Counted from the stretch's first letter, positions 54,209 through 63,987 are shown. The stretch: DNA of 64,000 bases from Clostridium_I sp963725425 (GCA_963725425.1 CAVRYJ010000041.1:186001-250000); one strand, 5' to 3'. Numbers and translations: made by a program. The notes: generated from the sequence alone by a model not told the origin.

Positions 54209-55294
54209 TTAAAGTGAATTTGTAGAATTACGAATAATAAGTTCAGGCTTATATAGTATTGAGTCTGAATCAGTAAAATTATTATTATTATTAATTAATT
54301 TAATGATTAATTCAGCAGCATCAACGCCCATTTTTTCTTTAGGGTGTGTTATTGAAGTCAATTTTGGTTCCATGATTTTTGAGAGCACAGAATCATCAAA
54401 ACCTATAATTGAAAGATTCCCAGGAACGTTAAGATTTAATCCATTAGCAATGTTTAGTACCATATATGCAATTTCGTCATTATAACAAAAAATCCCTGTA
54501 GGACGGTTTTCTGACTTCAGCACAAGCTCTATTCTTTGTGGTAGGAGAGTTTCCACTTCTTCAGAAAGATAAGTTAAAATTTGATTGGGATAGGGTGTAA
54601 TTTCATTTTCCTGACATTTTGTAATAAATCCATTCATCCTGCTAATACCCTGAGAATCATCAACTTTAAAAATACCCATTATATTTTTATGACCTAAGAA
54701 AATCAAGTGTTCAGTGGCTATTTTACCTCCTTTAAAATCATCAACACGTAAGCTGGGAGCTTTAATTTCAGAATAAGATGCATTTATCATAACGAAAGGG
54801 ATATTTTGAGAAATTATATTGTTTAAATATCCTATGTTTTGGCTTTGATATGCGCTTTTTGTTGGTTCTAAAATAAGACCGTCTATTTTATGTGCTAACA
54901 AATTTTTTAAATTACTATTTTCTAACATAACATTATTGTTAGTAGAGGATAATAACAGAGAATAAGATTCAGCATAGAGGGTATTTTCAACACCACGAAT
55001 TATATCTGGAAATATATAATTAGATATGTGGGTTGTAAGTACCCCAACATTTTTATTTTTCTTTAATTGTAAATCATTTTCTTTCCAATCAGTTAGATAC
55101 GTGCCACTGCCTTGTATACTATACACATATTGCTGAGCATCTAAATCACTTATTGCTCTTCTTATAGTATGTCTGCTAACGCTAAATATAGACATCAGTT
55201 CAGACTCAGTTGGTATTTTTTCATGAGGCTTATATTTTTCATTAACTGCCCAATCGATAATTTTTTCTATTACTTCTTCATATTTGTGTTTCAT
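54209..55294 (-). CDS. araR: Arabinose repressor AraR (GntR-type DNA binding, LacI-type sensor)
   Basis: The 361-residue protein joins an N-terminal GntR winged helix (EKIPTESELMSIFSVSRHTI, RRAISDLDAQQYVYSIQGSG) to a LacI/GalR sugar-binding domain (VGVLTTHISNYIFPDIIRGV, GLILEPTKSA, GIFCYNDEIAYMVLNIANGL). That fusion is the AraR layout. It represses arabinose genes until L-arabinose binds. The frame opens at 55357, but GGGAGAAGATC precedes the ATG at 55294. A perfect 22-base palindrome (55366-55387) before the gene and similar boxes near araK and the transporter remnant are its likely operators, including autoregulation. Confidence 0.93.
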   Translation of the reverse strand: MKHKYEEVIEKIIDWAVNEKYKPHEKIPTESELMSIFSVSRHTIRRAISDLDAQQYVYSIQGSGTYLTDWKENDLQLKKNKNVGVLTTHISNYIFPDIIRGVENTLYAESYSLLLSSTNNNVMLENSNLKNLLAHKIDGLILEPTKSAYQSQNIGYLNNIISQNIPFVMINASYSEIKAPSLRVDDFKGGKIATEHLIFLGHKNIMGIFKVDDSQGISRMNGFITKCQENEITPYPNQILTYLSEEVETLLPQRIELVLKSENRPTGIFCYNDEIAYMVLNIANGLNLNVPGNLSIIGFDDSVLSKIMEPKLTSITHPKEKMGVDAAELIIKLINNNNNFTDSDSILYKPELIIRNSTNSL

Positions 55295-55365
55295 GATCTT
55301 CTCCCAATAAAACTTATTTGATACAAATATTATAGCAGATAATAAGGGCGTTAACAATAATTCAT

Positions 55366-55387
55366 AAAATTTATACGTATAAATTTT
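55366..55387. promoter_or_regulatory. Perfect 22-base palindromic AraR operator
   Basis: The palindrome is centred on TATACGTATA. It lies between araR and the araB remnant and could govern both directions. Confidence 0.8.
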
Positions 55388-55396
55388 AGAAAGGTA

Positions 55397-55447
55397 TTGA
55401 CATTGATACTAATAAATATTATTATTTGTGTTGAAAGCAATTGCTTT
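55397..55447 (+). promoter_or_regulatory. Orphan promoter of the lost araB with a palindrome downstream
   Basis: TTGACA (55397-55402), 17 bases, TATTAT (55420-55425). AAAGCAATTGCTTT (55434-55447) follows, a perfect dyad that could be a catabolite-control site. The gene it served is reduced to a stub. Confidence 0.65.
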
Positions 55448-55483
55448 TAAGAATTGCAAACGTTTAATTAAAAAGGGAGGTCA

Positions 55484-55651
55484 GTGAAATATACAGTTGG
55501 AGTTGATTTTGGATCATCATCTGCAAAGCTGGTGGTTGTTAGTTTGGAAAGGTAAGAGGTTATTACATTTTATGTAAAGGATTACCTTGATGGAGTAATT
55601 CAAGGATCAACACCTAGAACCAAAATCAAATTGGGTTATAATTGTGTTTAC
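55484..55651 (+). pseudogene. araB: Remnant of the N-terminus of a classical ribulokinase
   Basis: A GTG at 55484 with a good ribosome site (AAAAGGGAGG) begins MKYTVGVDFGSSSAKLVVVS, the phosphate-1 motif of FGGY kinases as in AraB. It stops at codon 24. The same frame, past the stop, continues EVITFYVKDYLDGVIQG and RTKIKLGYN, recognisable as the next AraB part (HGVMDEYLPGTKIxLGYNW), and then fades. The remaining 90% of the gene is missing. It sits right before the unrelated-type kinase araK. Confidence 0.7.
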
Positions 55652-55659
55652 AATAAAAT

Positions 55660-55715
55660 AAGTACGTACCTTTTTAAATTATTTTATTGACATGTACGTA
55701 TAAAAATAGTAACAT
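55660..55715 (+). promoter_or_regulatory. araK promoter with two AraR-like boxes
   Basis: TTGACA (55687-55692), 17 bases, TAACAT (55710-55715). AAGTACGTACC (centre 55665/55666) lies upstream and TGTACGTATA (55693-55702) within the spacer, placed to block polymerase. Confidence 0.75.
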
Positions 55716-55762
55716 CTATTATTAAGAAACCGTTTACTAATATTTAAGAGGAGGTTTTTCTA

Positions 55763-57366
55763 TTGGCTATAAAAGAGAAAATTGTAGAAGAAATTGAAAA
55801 TGGTAAAACATCACTAGGAATAGAGTTTGGGTCTACTCGCATTAAGGCTGTTCTTGTTGGAAGTGATTTCCTTCCAATAGCTAGTGGCAACTTTGAATGG
55901 GAAACAAACCTAGAGGATGGTATTTGGACCTATTCCCTAGAAGAAATCTGGAAGGGACTACAATACAGTTATCAAAAACTTTTCGCAGAGGTAAAAGAAC
56001 AATATGGGGTCAAAATTTCAAAAATAGGTTCAATTGGTTTTTCAGCAATGATGCATGGATATATGGCATTTGATAAACAAGGAAATCTTCTTGTTCCTTT
56101 TAGGACATGGCGTAATACAATGACAGAAGAAGCAGCGAAAAAGTTAACGGAACTATTTCAATTCAATATTCCTCAGAGATGGAGCATAGCTCATTTATAT
56201 CAGGCTATTCTCAGTAATGAACCCCATATTGGAAAGCTTGATTTTGTAACTACTTTAGCTGGTTATGTTCATTGGCAATTAACAGGTGAAAAGGTTTTGG
56301 GCATTGGTGATGCATCAGGAATGTTTCCAATTGATATGAAGACACATAATTATGATGAGAATATGTTAAAAATGTTCAATGAGTTACCAGAAGTTACAAA
56401 ACATTCATTAAATGTAGGGGAGATTCTACCAAAGGTCCTTCTAGCTGGGGAGAATGCTGGCATGTTAACTCAAGAAGGAGCAAAAAACTCGATGTGAGTG
56501 GAAATCTTCAAGGTGGGATTATGCTATGTCCACCTGAAGGAGACGCAGGTACAGGGATGGTTGCCACAAATTCAGTTTCACCGCGAACGGGCAATGTCTC
56601 TGCAGGTACATCAATTTTTGCCATGGTAGTCCTTGAGAAGCCACTTACTAAGGTTCATACAGAGATTGATGTGGTAACTACGCCTTCAGGAGACTTAGTT
56701 GGGATGGTTCATGCAAACAATGGTTATTCTGATATAGACGCATGGGTGAATATCTTTCAGCAATTTACTGAAGCAATAAATGTTAAGATTCCAAGAGATC
56801 TTCTTTATATGGGGCTCTATAGTCAAGCACTTTTAGGTGATCCTGATTGTGGAGGAATTCTTACTTATAACTATCTTTCAGGTGAAAACATCACAGGTGT
56901 TTCGGAAGGTAGACCTCTAGTTGTACGAAAACCCAAAAGTAAATTTACTCTACCAAACTTTATGCGAGCACATCTCTTCACTTCTTTAGGCGCATTGAAA
57001 ATTGGAATGGACATTCTGCTAAAGGATGAGGATGTGAAACTTGATAAATTACTTGGTCATGGTGGATTGTTTAGAACACCTATTGTGGGACAAGAAGCAG
57101 TTGCTGCGGCTGTAAATGCACCAGTATCGGTTATGAAAACCGCAGGTGAAGGTGGCGCATGGGGAATTGCACTATTAGCTAGCTATTTGAAAAATAGGGC
57201 CACTAGTTCTACTTTAGAAGAATTTTTATCAAAACAGGTTTTTGCCGGGTTTGTAGCTGAAGAAGTAAAGCCTGACCCAAAAGATGTTGCTGGCTTTGAG
57301 CAATTTATGAAGCGTTATAAAAAAGGAATTCCTATTGAACAGGCGGCAGTGGATTATTTAATCTAG
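55763..57366 (+). pseudogene. araK: AraK-type ribulokinase (FGGY family, formerly called xylulokinase), frame-broken
   Basis: It phosphorylates L-ribulose in arabinose breakdown. The N-terminal FGGY domain has LGIEFGSTRIKAVLVG and FSAMMHGYMAFD. The second frame continues with PPEGDAGTGMVATNSVSPRT, GNVSAGTSIFAM and the late LLGHGGLFRTPIVGQ and MKTAGEGGAWGIALL. A run of six A (56482-56487) breaks the frame; seven would read GAKKLDVSGNLQGG and give 534 residues. The long N-terminal helix and the GEGGAWG motif match the unusual clostridial ribulokinase (C. acetobutylicum CAC1344), not AraB. The start is TTG at 55763 after GAGGAGG. Confidence 0.85.
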
Positions 57367-57553
57367 ATAAATGATAGATGTATAATTAGGGATAATTAAG
57401 GGAACATTTTAATCTGATTACAGAAAATACGTATGTTCAAGAAAACAACTTTGTTTTTCTACAGGTGAGATTGATATTTTATCAAATTAAAATCATGATA
57501 GTTTACTTGAATAAATAATATTGACTAACTAATGAATAAAGGGGAAGATTAAA

Positions 57554-58927
57554 ATGATGAAAAATGTATCGCCAAAGTTAATTTACTTTTTTGGTGCTTT
57601 TGGAGGATTCATGTTTGGATATGATATTGGAATAATTAACGGCGCTTTACCTGGAATTAGTGCAACATGGCATATTAATTCATGGCTTGAAGGGTTAATT
57701 ACTTCAGGATTGTTTGTGGGAGCTATGCTTGGAGCATCATTAATGGCTTCATTAGCGGATCGTTATGGTCGCCGCAAAATGATTATGTGGAGTGCCATTG
57801 TATTTGCAATTGGCGCATTAGGATCAGCTTTTTCTAGTAGTATAGAATTTTTGATTATTGCTCGTATTATCTTAGGTGTAGCTGTAGGCGGAGCTTCTGC
57901 TTTGGTGCCAATGTATATGGGAGAAATTAGCCCTGCTGAAACACGGGGAAAGATATCGGGTCTGAATCAGTTAATGATAACTGTAGGAATGCTTTTTGCA
58001 TATGGTGTAAATTATGCATTTTTACATGTATTTGAAGGATGGCGTTGGATGCTTGGTGGTGCCATGGTACCTGCTATTGTGTTGCTGCTAGGAACATTCC
58101 TGTTACCAGAATCACCACGATTCTTGGTGCGAATAGGGAAAAATGAATTGGCGCTAAAAGTGTTACATCAATTACGTTCTTCTGAAGAAGCCGAGAGTGA
58201 ATATGATGAGATTATTAATTCAAAACATTCTGATTCAGGAACATTTAAGGATTTGTTTACCAAAAAAGCATTACCTGCTGTAATTGCAGGTTGTGGGTTA
58301 ACACTATTACAACAACTTCAAGGGGCAAATACAATTTTTTATTACTCATCACAAATTTTAGCAAAGGTTTTTGGTTCAGCAATTGGTGGAGTTGTTAGTA
58401 CTGTTGGTATTGGTGTTGTTTTTGTGTTAGCAACGGTTGTAACATTATTAATTGTAGATAAATTTAAACGTCGTAGCCTATTTATGTCTGGTTCTATCGG
58501 AATGGGAACATGTCTATTATTGGTTGGATTAATTTATCCTGCTGCTAGAGCCAATCATGCATGGGCAACATGGGCTGTATTTTTCTTTATCTGCTTGTAT
58601 GTTATCTTTTATGCATACTCTTGGGCTGCTGTTACTTGGATTGTAGTTGGAGAATTGTTTCCAGCTAATATTCGAGGGCTGGCTACTGGTATTGCATCAA
58701 CAGTCAACTGGTTTGGCAATATTTTAGTTGCACTATTTTTCCCGGTATTACTTGAAAAAGTAGGATTGTCTATAATCTTCTTTGGTTTTGCTGCAATTTG
58801 CGTCATAGGATTTCTATTTGCAAAATATATTCTTTATGAAACAAAAGGAAAATCATTGGAGGAAATCGAAAATTACCTGTACGATCGTTCTATTGGAAAA
58901 ATCAGTGGATTAAAGAAGGTACAGTGA
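57554..58927 (+). CDS. araE: L-arabinose:proton symporter (MFS sugar porter)
   Basis: The 457-residue protein has 12 membrane helices and all sugar-porter signatures: FGYDIGIINGALPGI in helix 1, LADRYGRRKMI, ARIILGVAVGGASALVPMYMGEISPAETRG, PESPRFLVR, QQLQGANTIFYYSS and YETKGKSLEEIE. It imports arabinose (perhaps xylose as well) with a proton. AAAGGGGAAG precedes the ATG. A weak AraR-like TACGTA dyad is at about 57427-57434 in the gap after araK. The gene is 14 bases before araD. A decayed relative is at 53427. Confidence 0.9.
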   Translation: MMKNVSPKLIYFFGAFGGFMFGYDIGIINGALPGISATWHINSWLEGLITSGLFVGAMLGASLMASLADRYGRRKMIMWSAIVFAIGALGSAFSSSIEFLIIARIILGVAVGGASALVPMYMGEISPAETRGKISGLNQLMITVGMLFAYGVNYAFLHVFEGWRWMLGGAMVPAIVLLLGTFLLPESPRFLVRIGKNELALKVLHQLRSSEEAESEYDEIINSKHSDSGTFKDLFTKKALPAVIAGCGLTLLQQLQGANTIFYYSSQILAKVFGSAIGGVVSTVGIGVVFVLATVVTLLIVDKFKRRSLFMSGSIGMGTCLLLVGLIYPAARANHAWATWAVFFFICLYVIFYAYSWAAVTWIVVGELFPANIRGLATGIASTVNWFGNILVALFFPVLLEKVGLSIIFFGFAAICVIGFLFAKYILYETKGKSLEEIENYLYDRSIGKISGLKKVQ

Positions 58928-58941
58928 AAGAAGGTTAAATC

Positions 58942-59643
58942 ATGTTAGAAGAATTAAAACAAAAAGTATTAGAAGCAAATTTACTATTACCTCAATATGG
59001 GCTGGTAACTTTTACTTGGGGCAATGTTAGCGGAATTGATAGGGAAAAAGGTTTAATTGTCATAAAACCGAGTGGTGTTGATTATAAAGCAATGAAAGCT
59101 AGCGATATGGTTGTTGTTGATATGGATGGAAATGTAGTAGAAGGCGATTTAAACCCTTCAAGCGATACACCCACACATCTAGTTTTATACGAAAAGTTTC
59201 CGAGTATCAAAGGTGTGGTGCATACACATTCTCCTTGGGCGGTTTCTTTTGCTCAGGCAGGCAGAGCCATTCCAGCAGCTGGTACAACACATGGTGATTA
59301 TTTCTACGGTGAAATACCTGTAACACGGCCTATGACGGAAGAAGAGATAATTAAAGATTATGAAAAACAAACAGGTGATGTTGTAGTTGAAACCTTTAAT
59401 AAAAATAATATTAATCCTGATTATGTTCCAGGGGTATTAGTTAATGACCATGGACCATTTACTTGGGGCACAAGTCCAGAGAATGCGGTTCATAATTCAG
59501 TTGTATTAGAAGAAGTTGCAAAAATGGCTTATCACTCATTACAATTGAATCCACAGAACATTACAATGGATCAAGTTTTATTAGATAAACATTTTAATCG
59601 TAAACATGGAAAAAATGCATATTATGGTCAAATTAAAAAATAG
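58942..59643 (+). CDS. araD: L-ribulose-5-phosphate 4-epimerase
   Basis: It turns L-ribulose-5-phosphate into D-xylulose-5-phosphate, using zinc. The 233-residue class II aldolase-fold protein has TFTWGNVSGID, IKPSGVDY, SSDTPTHLVLYEKFPSIKGV, the zinc ligands in VHTHSPWAVSFAQ and NDHGPFTWG. Length is as usual. It lies between araE and araA in one operon (14 and 17 base gaps). Confidence 0.96.
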   Translation: MLEELKQKVLEANLLLPQYGLVTFTWGNVSGIDREKGLIVIKPSGVDYKAMKASDMVVVDMDGNVVEGDLNPSSDTPTHLVLYEKFPSIKGVVHTHSPWAVSFAQAGRAIPAAGTTHGDYFYGEIPVTRPMTEEEIIKDYEKQTGDVVVETFNKNNINPDYVPGVLVNDHGPFTWGTSPENAVHNSVVLEEVAKMAYHSLQLNPQNITMDQVLLDKHFNRKHGKNAYYGQIKK

Positions 59644-59660
59644 AACAGGGGGAATATATC

Positions 59661-61127
59661 ATGTTGAAAAATAAAAAGATGAAATTTTGGTTTATAGTAG
59701 GAAGTCAGAATCTGTATGGTGAAGAAGCACTTAACCAAGTAAAGAAAGATTCAGAAGAGATTGCGGCTGCTTTAAATGAAAGCAAACAATTACCATACCC
59801 TATAGAATTTAAATCATTAGCAACATCTGCAGATCAAATTACACAATTGATGAAAGATGTAAACTATAATGATGATGTAGCTGGCGTTATTACTTGGATG
59901 CATACATTCTCACCTGCTAAAATGTGGATTGCAGGTACAAAATTATTACAAAAGCCTCTATTACATTTAGCTACACAATTTTACGAAAACATTCCATGGA
60001 AGACAATGGATATGGATTATATGAATTTACATCAAAGTGCTCATGGTGATAGAGAATATGGTTTCATTAACGCAAGACTAAATAAACACAATAAGGTTGT
60101 TGTAGGACACTGGAAAAAGGATGAAGTAAAAAAGGAAATTGCGGATTGGATGAACGTAGCTGTTGGATACATTGAAAGCCAACATATTAAGGTTGCACGT
60201 TTTGGTGATAACATGAGAAGTGTTGCTGTTACTGAAGGAGATAAAATCGAAGCTCAAATTCAATTTGGATGGACAGTTGATTACTTTGCTGTTGGGGATT
60301 TAGTGGCGCAAATGGCTAAGGTTTCACAAAAAGAAATTGATTCTACCTATGAAGAGTTTAAGAAAATTTATAATATGAACATAGGTGAAAATGATCCTAA
60401 ATTCTATGAAGAACATGTAAAAGAACAAATTAAAATGGAAATTGCATTAAGAACTTTTCTAGAGGCAGGTAATTATACAGCATTTACTACAAATTTTGAA
60501 GATTTATATGGCATGAAACAATTGCCAGGCCTTGCAGTTCAACGTTTAAATGCTGAAGGATATGGTTTTGCTGGTGAAGGAGATTGGAAGACTGCGGCTC
60601 TTAGTAGATTAATTAAAGTTATGACTAGTAATCAGAAGACAGGGTTTATGGAAGATTACACCTATGAATTAAGCACTGGAAATGAAAGAGTTTTAGGTGC
60701 TCATATGCTTGAAGTTGATCCAACATTTGCATCTGATAAACCTACTGTAATTGTTAAACCTTTAGGTATTGGAGATAAAGAAGATCCAGCTCGTTTAACT
60801 TTTAATGGTTCAGTTGGAAGTGGCGTTGCTATATCTATGCTTGATTTAGGAACACATTATCGTCTAATTATTAATGAATTGGCGGCTGTGGCACCAAGTG
60901 AAGATATGCCTAACTTACCAGTAGCTAAAATGGTATGGATACCAGAACCAAATTTCATTGATGGTGTTAAAGCATGGATTTATGCTGGTGGCGGTCATCA
61001 TACAGTAGTTACTTTAAATTTATCAGTGGATCAAGTGTATGATTGGAGTCGCATGGTAGGACTTGAGACTGTTATAATAGATCATAATACAAATTTAAGG
61101 GACATTATAAAAGAGACAACAAAATAA
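59661..61127 (+). CDS. araA: L-arabinose isomerase
   Basis: It converts L-arabinose to L-ribulose, with manganese. The 488-residue protein has WFIVGSQNLYGEEAL at the start, the conserved WMHTFSPAKMWIAG and LHLATQFYENIPW blocks, and catalytic-site regions around GNYTAFTTNFEDLYGMKQLP and AGGGHHTVVTL with the metal His. AACAGGGGG precedes the ATG. It is the third enzyme gene of the ara operon. Confidence 0.97.
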   Translation: MLKNKKMKFWFIVGSQNLYGEEALNQVKKDSEEIAAALNESKQLPYPIEFKSLATSADQITQLMKDVNYNDDVAGVITWMHTFSPAKMWIAGTKLLQKPLLHLATQFYENIPWKTMDMDYMNLHQSAHGDREYGFINARLNKHNKVVVGHWKKDEVKKEIADWMNVAVGYIESQHIKVARFGDNMRSVAVTEGDKIEAQIQFGWTVDYFAVGDLVAQMAKVSQKEIDSTYEEFKKIYNMNIGENDPKFYEEHVKEQIKMEIALRTFLEAGNYTAFTTNFEDLYGMKQLPGLAVQRLNAEGYGFAGEGDWKTAALSRLIKVMTSNQKTGFMEDYTYELSTGNERVLGAHMLEVDPTFASDKPTVIVKPLGIGDKEDPARLTFNGSVGSGVAISMLDLGTHYRLIINELAAVAPSEDMPNLPVAKMVWIPEPNFIDGVKAWIYAGGGHHTVVTLNLSVDQVYDWSRMVGLETVIIDHNTNLRDIIKETTK

Positions 61128-61140
61128 AATAAAATAAAAC

Positions 61141-61187
61141 AAATCTAGTACCAAGGAGGGTAAAAATAACATCTTGGTTCTAGATTT
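61141..61187 (+). terminator. Hairpin after araA
   Basis: AAATCTAGTACCAAG (61141-61155) and CTTGGTTCTAGATTT (61173-61187) pair with one mismatch. There is no T-run, so it may be a processing or partial stop site before the transaldolase gene. Confidence 0.5.
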
Positions 61188-61287
61188 GAAACAATATAGC
61201 TCTTTTCAAATTGACAAAAATAATATAAAATAAGAAAGAAGACTTTGAACTGTTATAATCTAAAGCCTTCTAAAGGAGAATAAGGGT

Positions 61288-61935
61288 ATGAAATTATTTA
61301 TTGATACAGCAAATGTTGAGGAAATAAAAGAAGCTAACGATATGGGGGTAATATGTGGAGTTACTACTAATCCATCTCTGATAGCTAGGGAAGGAAGAGA
61401 TTTTAAAGAAGTAATAAAAGAAATCGCATCTATTGTGGATGGTCCTATAAGTGGCGAAGTAATTGCTCTTGATTCAGAAGGTATGATAAAAGAAGGTAGA
61501 GACATAGCAAAAATCCATAAAAATATGATAGTAAAAATACCTATGACCCAAGAGGGATTAAAAGCTGTAAAAGTGTTAACTAGCGAAGGAATAAAAACAA
61601 ATGTAACTCTTATTTTTTCAACAGGTCAAGCACTACTGGCAGCTAGGGCAGGAGCTTCATATGTTAGTCCTTTTCTTGGAAGATTAGACGATATTTCAGT
61701 TGATCCACTAACACTAATATCTTCAATTTCAAACATATTTAACATTCATGGAATTAAGACAGAAATAATAGCTGCAAGTATAAGAAATCCAATGCATGTA
61801 GTTAATGCTGCAGCATGTGGAGCACATATTGCAACTGTTCCATTAAAAATCATATTACAGATGATAAAACACCCATTAACAGATAGTGGAATAGAAAAGT
61901 TCATGAAAGATTGGAAAGAAACTTTTGATAAATAA
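61288..61935 (+). CDS. tal: Transaldolase (short TalC/FSA-like type)
   Basis: It moves a dihydroxyacetone unit between sugar phosphates in the pentose phosphate pathway. The 215-residue TIM barrel has MKLFIDTANVEEIKE, GVTTNPSLIAREG, the Schiff-base Lys83 in MIVKIPMTQEG, and YVSPFLGRLDDI. The short type is usual in Firmicutes; fructose-6-phosphate aldolase activity cannot be excluded. AAAGGAG precedes the ATG. It follows araA by 160 bases and leads into tkt after 16 bases. Confidence 0.92.
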   Translation: MKLFIDTANVEEIKEANDMGVICGVTTNPSLIAREGRDFKEVIKEIASIVDGPISGEVIALDSEGMIKEGRDIAKIHKNMIVKIPMTQEGLKAVKVLTSEGIKTNVTLIFSTGQALLAARAGASYVSPFLGRLDDISVDPLTLISSISNIFNIHGIKTEIIAASIRNPMHVVNAAACGAHIATVPLKIILQMIKHPLTDSGIEKFMKDWKETFDK

Positions 61936-61951
61936 TTAGGAGGCAAGTTTA

Positions 61952-63937
61952 ATGAATGTAGATAATTTAGCCATTAACACTATTAGAATTATTTCTGCAG
62001 AAGCCATTGAAAAAGCAAAATCTGGGCATCCAGGGTTACCTATGGGATCTGCTCCCATGGCATATACTCTATGGGCAAAACACTTAAATCAAAATCCAAA
62101 GAATTCTAGTTGGGAAAATCGTGATAGATTTGTGCTTTCAGCAGGTCATGGTTCAATGCTTTTGTATTCTTTGCTCCACTTGTTTGGATATGATTTGACT
62201 ATGGATGATATAAAACAATTTAGACAATATAAAAGTAAGACTCCAGGACATCCAGAATATAAGCATACTCATGGAATAGAAACTACAACAGGACCACTAG
62301 GACAGGGAATAAGTAATGCAGTTGGTATGGCCATAGCTGAAGCTCATCTTGCAGAGAAGTTTAATAAAGATGGATATAACGTTGTTAATCATTTTACTTA
62401 TACTCTTGTTGGTGATGGATGTTTGATGGAAGGAATATCTTCTGAAGCAAGTTCACTTGCAGGTACTTTAGGTCTTGGTAAACTTATAGTTTTATATGAT
62501 TCAAACAGCATTTCAATAGAAGGAAGCACAGATATAGCTTTTAGAGAAAATGTTGCCAAAAGATATGAAGCATATGGTTGGCAGGTTATAAAGGTTGAGG
62601 ATGGAACCGATACGGATAAAATAAGTGCAGCAATTACAGAAGCTAAAAAGGAAACAAATAAACCTAGTATACTAATAGTAACAAATATTATAGGATTTGG
62701 TTGTCCTGCAAAAGAAGGTAAAGCTTCTGCTCATGGTGAACCTTTAGGAGAAGAAAACTTAAAGTTAACTAAAGAAGCATTAGGATGGACATATGCTCCA
62801 TTTACTGTACCAGAAGAAGTAAAAGAACATATGGAGATTTTTAAGAAAGAAGCTCAGAAAAAAGAAGATAACTGGAATGAATTATTTAAGAAATATAGAT
62901 CAGCATATCCAGAACTAGCTAAAGAATGGGATTTGTGGTTTGACGGTAAAGGTGAAGTCAATCTGTTAGATAATGAAAACTTTTGGAAATTTGAAAAACC
63001 AATGGCAACTAGACAGTCTTCAGGAATTTTGATTAACAGACTTTCAGCATTAATGCCAAATCTTATAGGTGGATCAGCAGATCTTGCTCCATCAAATAAA
63101 ACACACATGAATGATAGGGGAGATTTCTCTGCAGAAGACAGAAGTGGATCTAACTTACATTTTGGTGTTAGAGAACATGCAATGGCAGCTATTGCCAATG
63201 GTATTTATCTTCATGGAGGATTAAAAGTATTCGTTTCAACCTTCTTTGTATTCAGTGATTACATGAAAGGTGCAATTAGGCTTTCAGCCATTATGAAATT
63301 ACCAATAGTATACGTGTTAACTCATGATAGCATTGGAGTAGGAGAAGACGGACCAACTCATGAACCTATTGAACAATTAGCTGCACTTAGGTCAATACCA
63401 AACATGACTACTATAAGACCAGCAGATTCAAATGAAACTGCTGTAGCATGGCAGGTTGCTATAAACAATAAAAAGGGACCTACTGCTTTAGTACTAACAA
63501 GACAGACGTTACCACTATACAAAGATTCAGGTAAAAAAGCATTAAAGGGTGGATATATACTTAAGGATTCAAAGAATAAAGAACTTCCTCAGGTAATACT
63601 GATGGCTTCTGGTTCTGAAGTTGAACTTACTTTTAAGGCAGCTGAAAAATTAGCGGAGAAAGGCATAGATGCTAGAGTTGTAAGTATGCCATCTTTTGAA
63701 TTATTTGATGCACAAAGTGAAGATTATAAAAATTCAGTTTTACCTAAAACTGTAAGAGCTAGAGTTGCTGTAGAAGCAGCATCACCTTTTGGTTGGCATA
63801 AATATGTAGGCCTAGATGGAGAAGTTATAGCTATGGAAACATTTGGAGCATCAGGAAAAGCTGAAACTCTATTTGAAGAGTTTGGATTCACGGTAGAAAA
63901 TGTGATTTCAAAAGTTAATAAGGTTTTAAAAAAGTAA
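61952..63937 (+). CDS. tkt: Transketolase
   Basis: It moves two-carbon units between sugar phosphates with thiamine diphosphate. The 661-residue protein has the catalytic HG in SAGHGSMLLYS, the ThDP motif GDGCLMEGISSEA to LYDSNSISIEG, the conserved GVREHAMAAIANG and the pyrimidine-domain THDSIGVGEDGPTHEP. Full length, no frame break. AGGAGG precedes the ATG. With transaldolase it joins arabinose-derived xylulose-5-phosphate to glycolysis. Confidence 0.97.
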   Translation: MNVDNLAINTIRIISAEAIEKAKSGHPGLPMGSAPMAYTLWAKHLNQNPKNSSWENRDRFVLSAGHGSMLLYSLLHLFGYDLTMDDIKQFRQYKSKTPGHPEYKHTHGIETTTGPLGQGISNAVGMAIAEAHLAEKFNKDGYNVVNHFTYTLVGDGCLMEGISSEASSLAGTLGLGKLIVLYDSNSISIEGSTDIAFRENVAKRYEAYGWQVIKVEDGTDTDKISAAITEAKKETNKPSILIVTNIIGFGCPAKEGKASAHGEPLGEENLKLTKEALGWTYAPFTVPEEVKEHMEIFKKEAQKKEDNWNELFKKYRSAYPELAKEWDLWFDGKGEVNLLDNENFWKFEKPMATRQSSGILINRLSALMPNLIGGSADLAPSNKTHMNDRGDFSAEDRSGSNLHFGVREHAMAAIANGIYLHGGLKVFVSTFFVFSDYMKGAIRLSAIMKLPIVYVLTHDSIGVGEDGPTHEPIEQLAALRSIPNMTTIRPADSNETAVAWQVAINNKKGPTALVLTRQTLPLYKDSGKKALKGGYILKDSKNKELPQVILMASGSEVELTFKAAEKLAEKGIDARVVSMPSFELFDAQSEDYKNSVLPKTVRARVAVEAASPFGWHKYVGLDGEVIAMETFGASGKAETLFEEFGFTVENVISKVNKVLKK

Positions 63938-63954
63938 TATAAACAGAGTTCTTG

Positions 63955-63987
63955 GTTTCAGGTGGAGTTTTTTTCTCCATCTGAAAC
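63955..63987 (+). terminator. Hairpin after tkt
   Basis: GTTTCAGGTGGAG and CTCCATCTGAAAC pair with one G-U around a loop of seven T. No T-run follows, so it may be a repeat-type hairpin or stop site. Confidence 0.55.
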
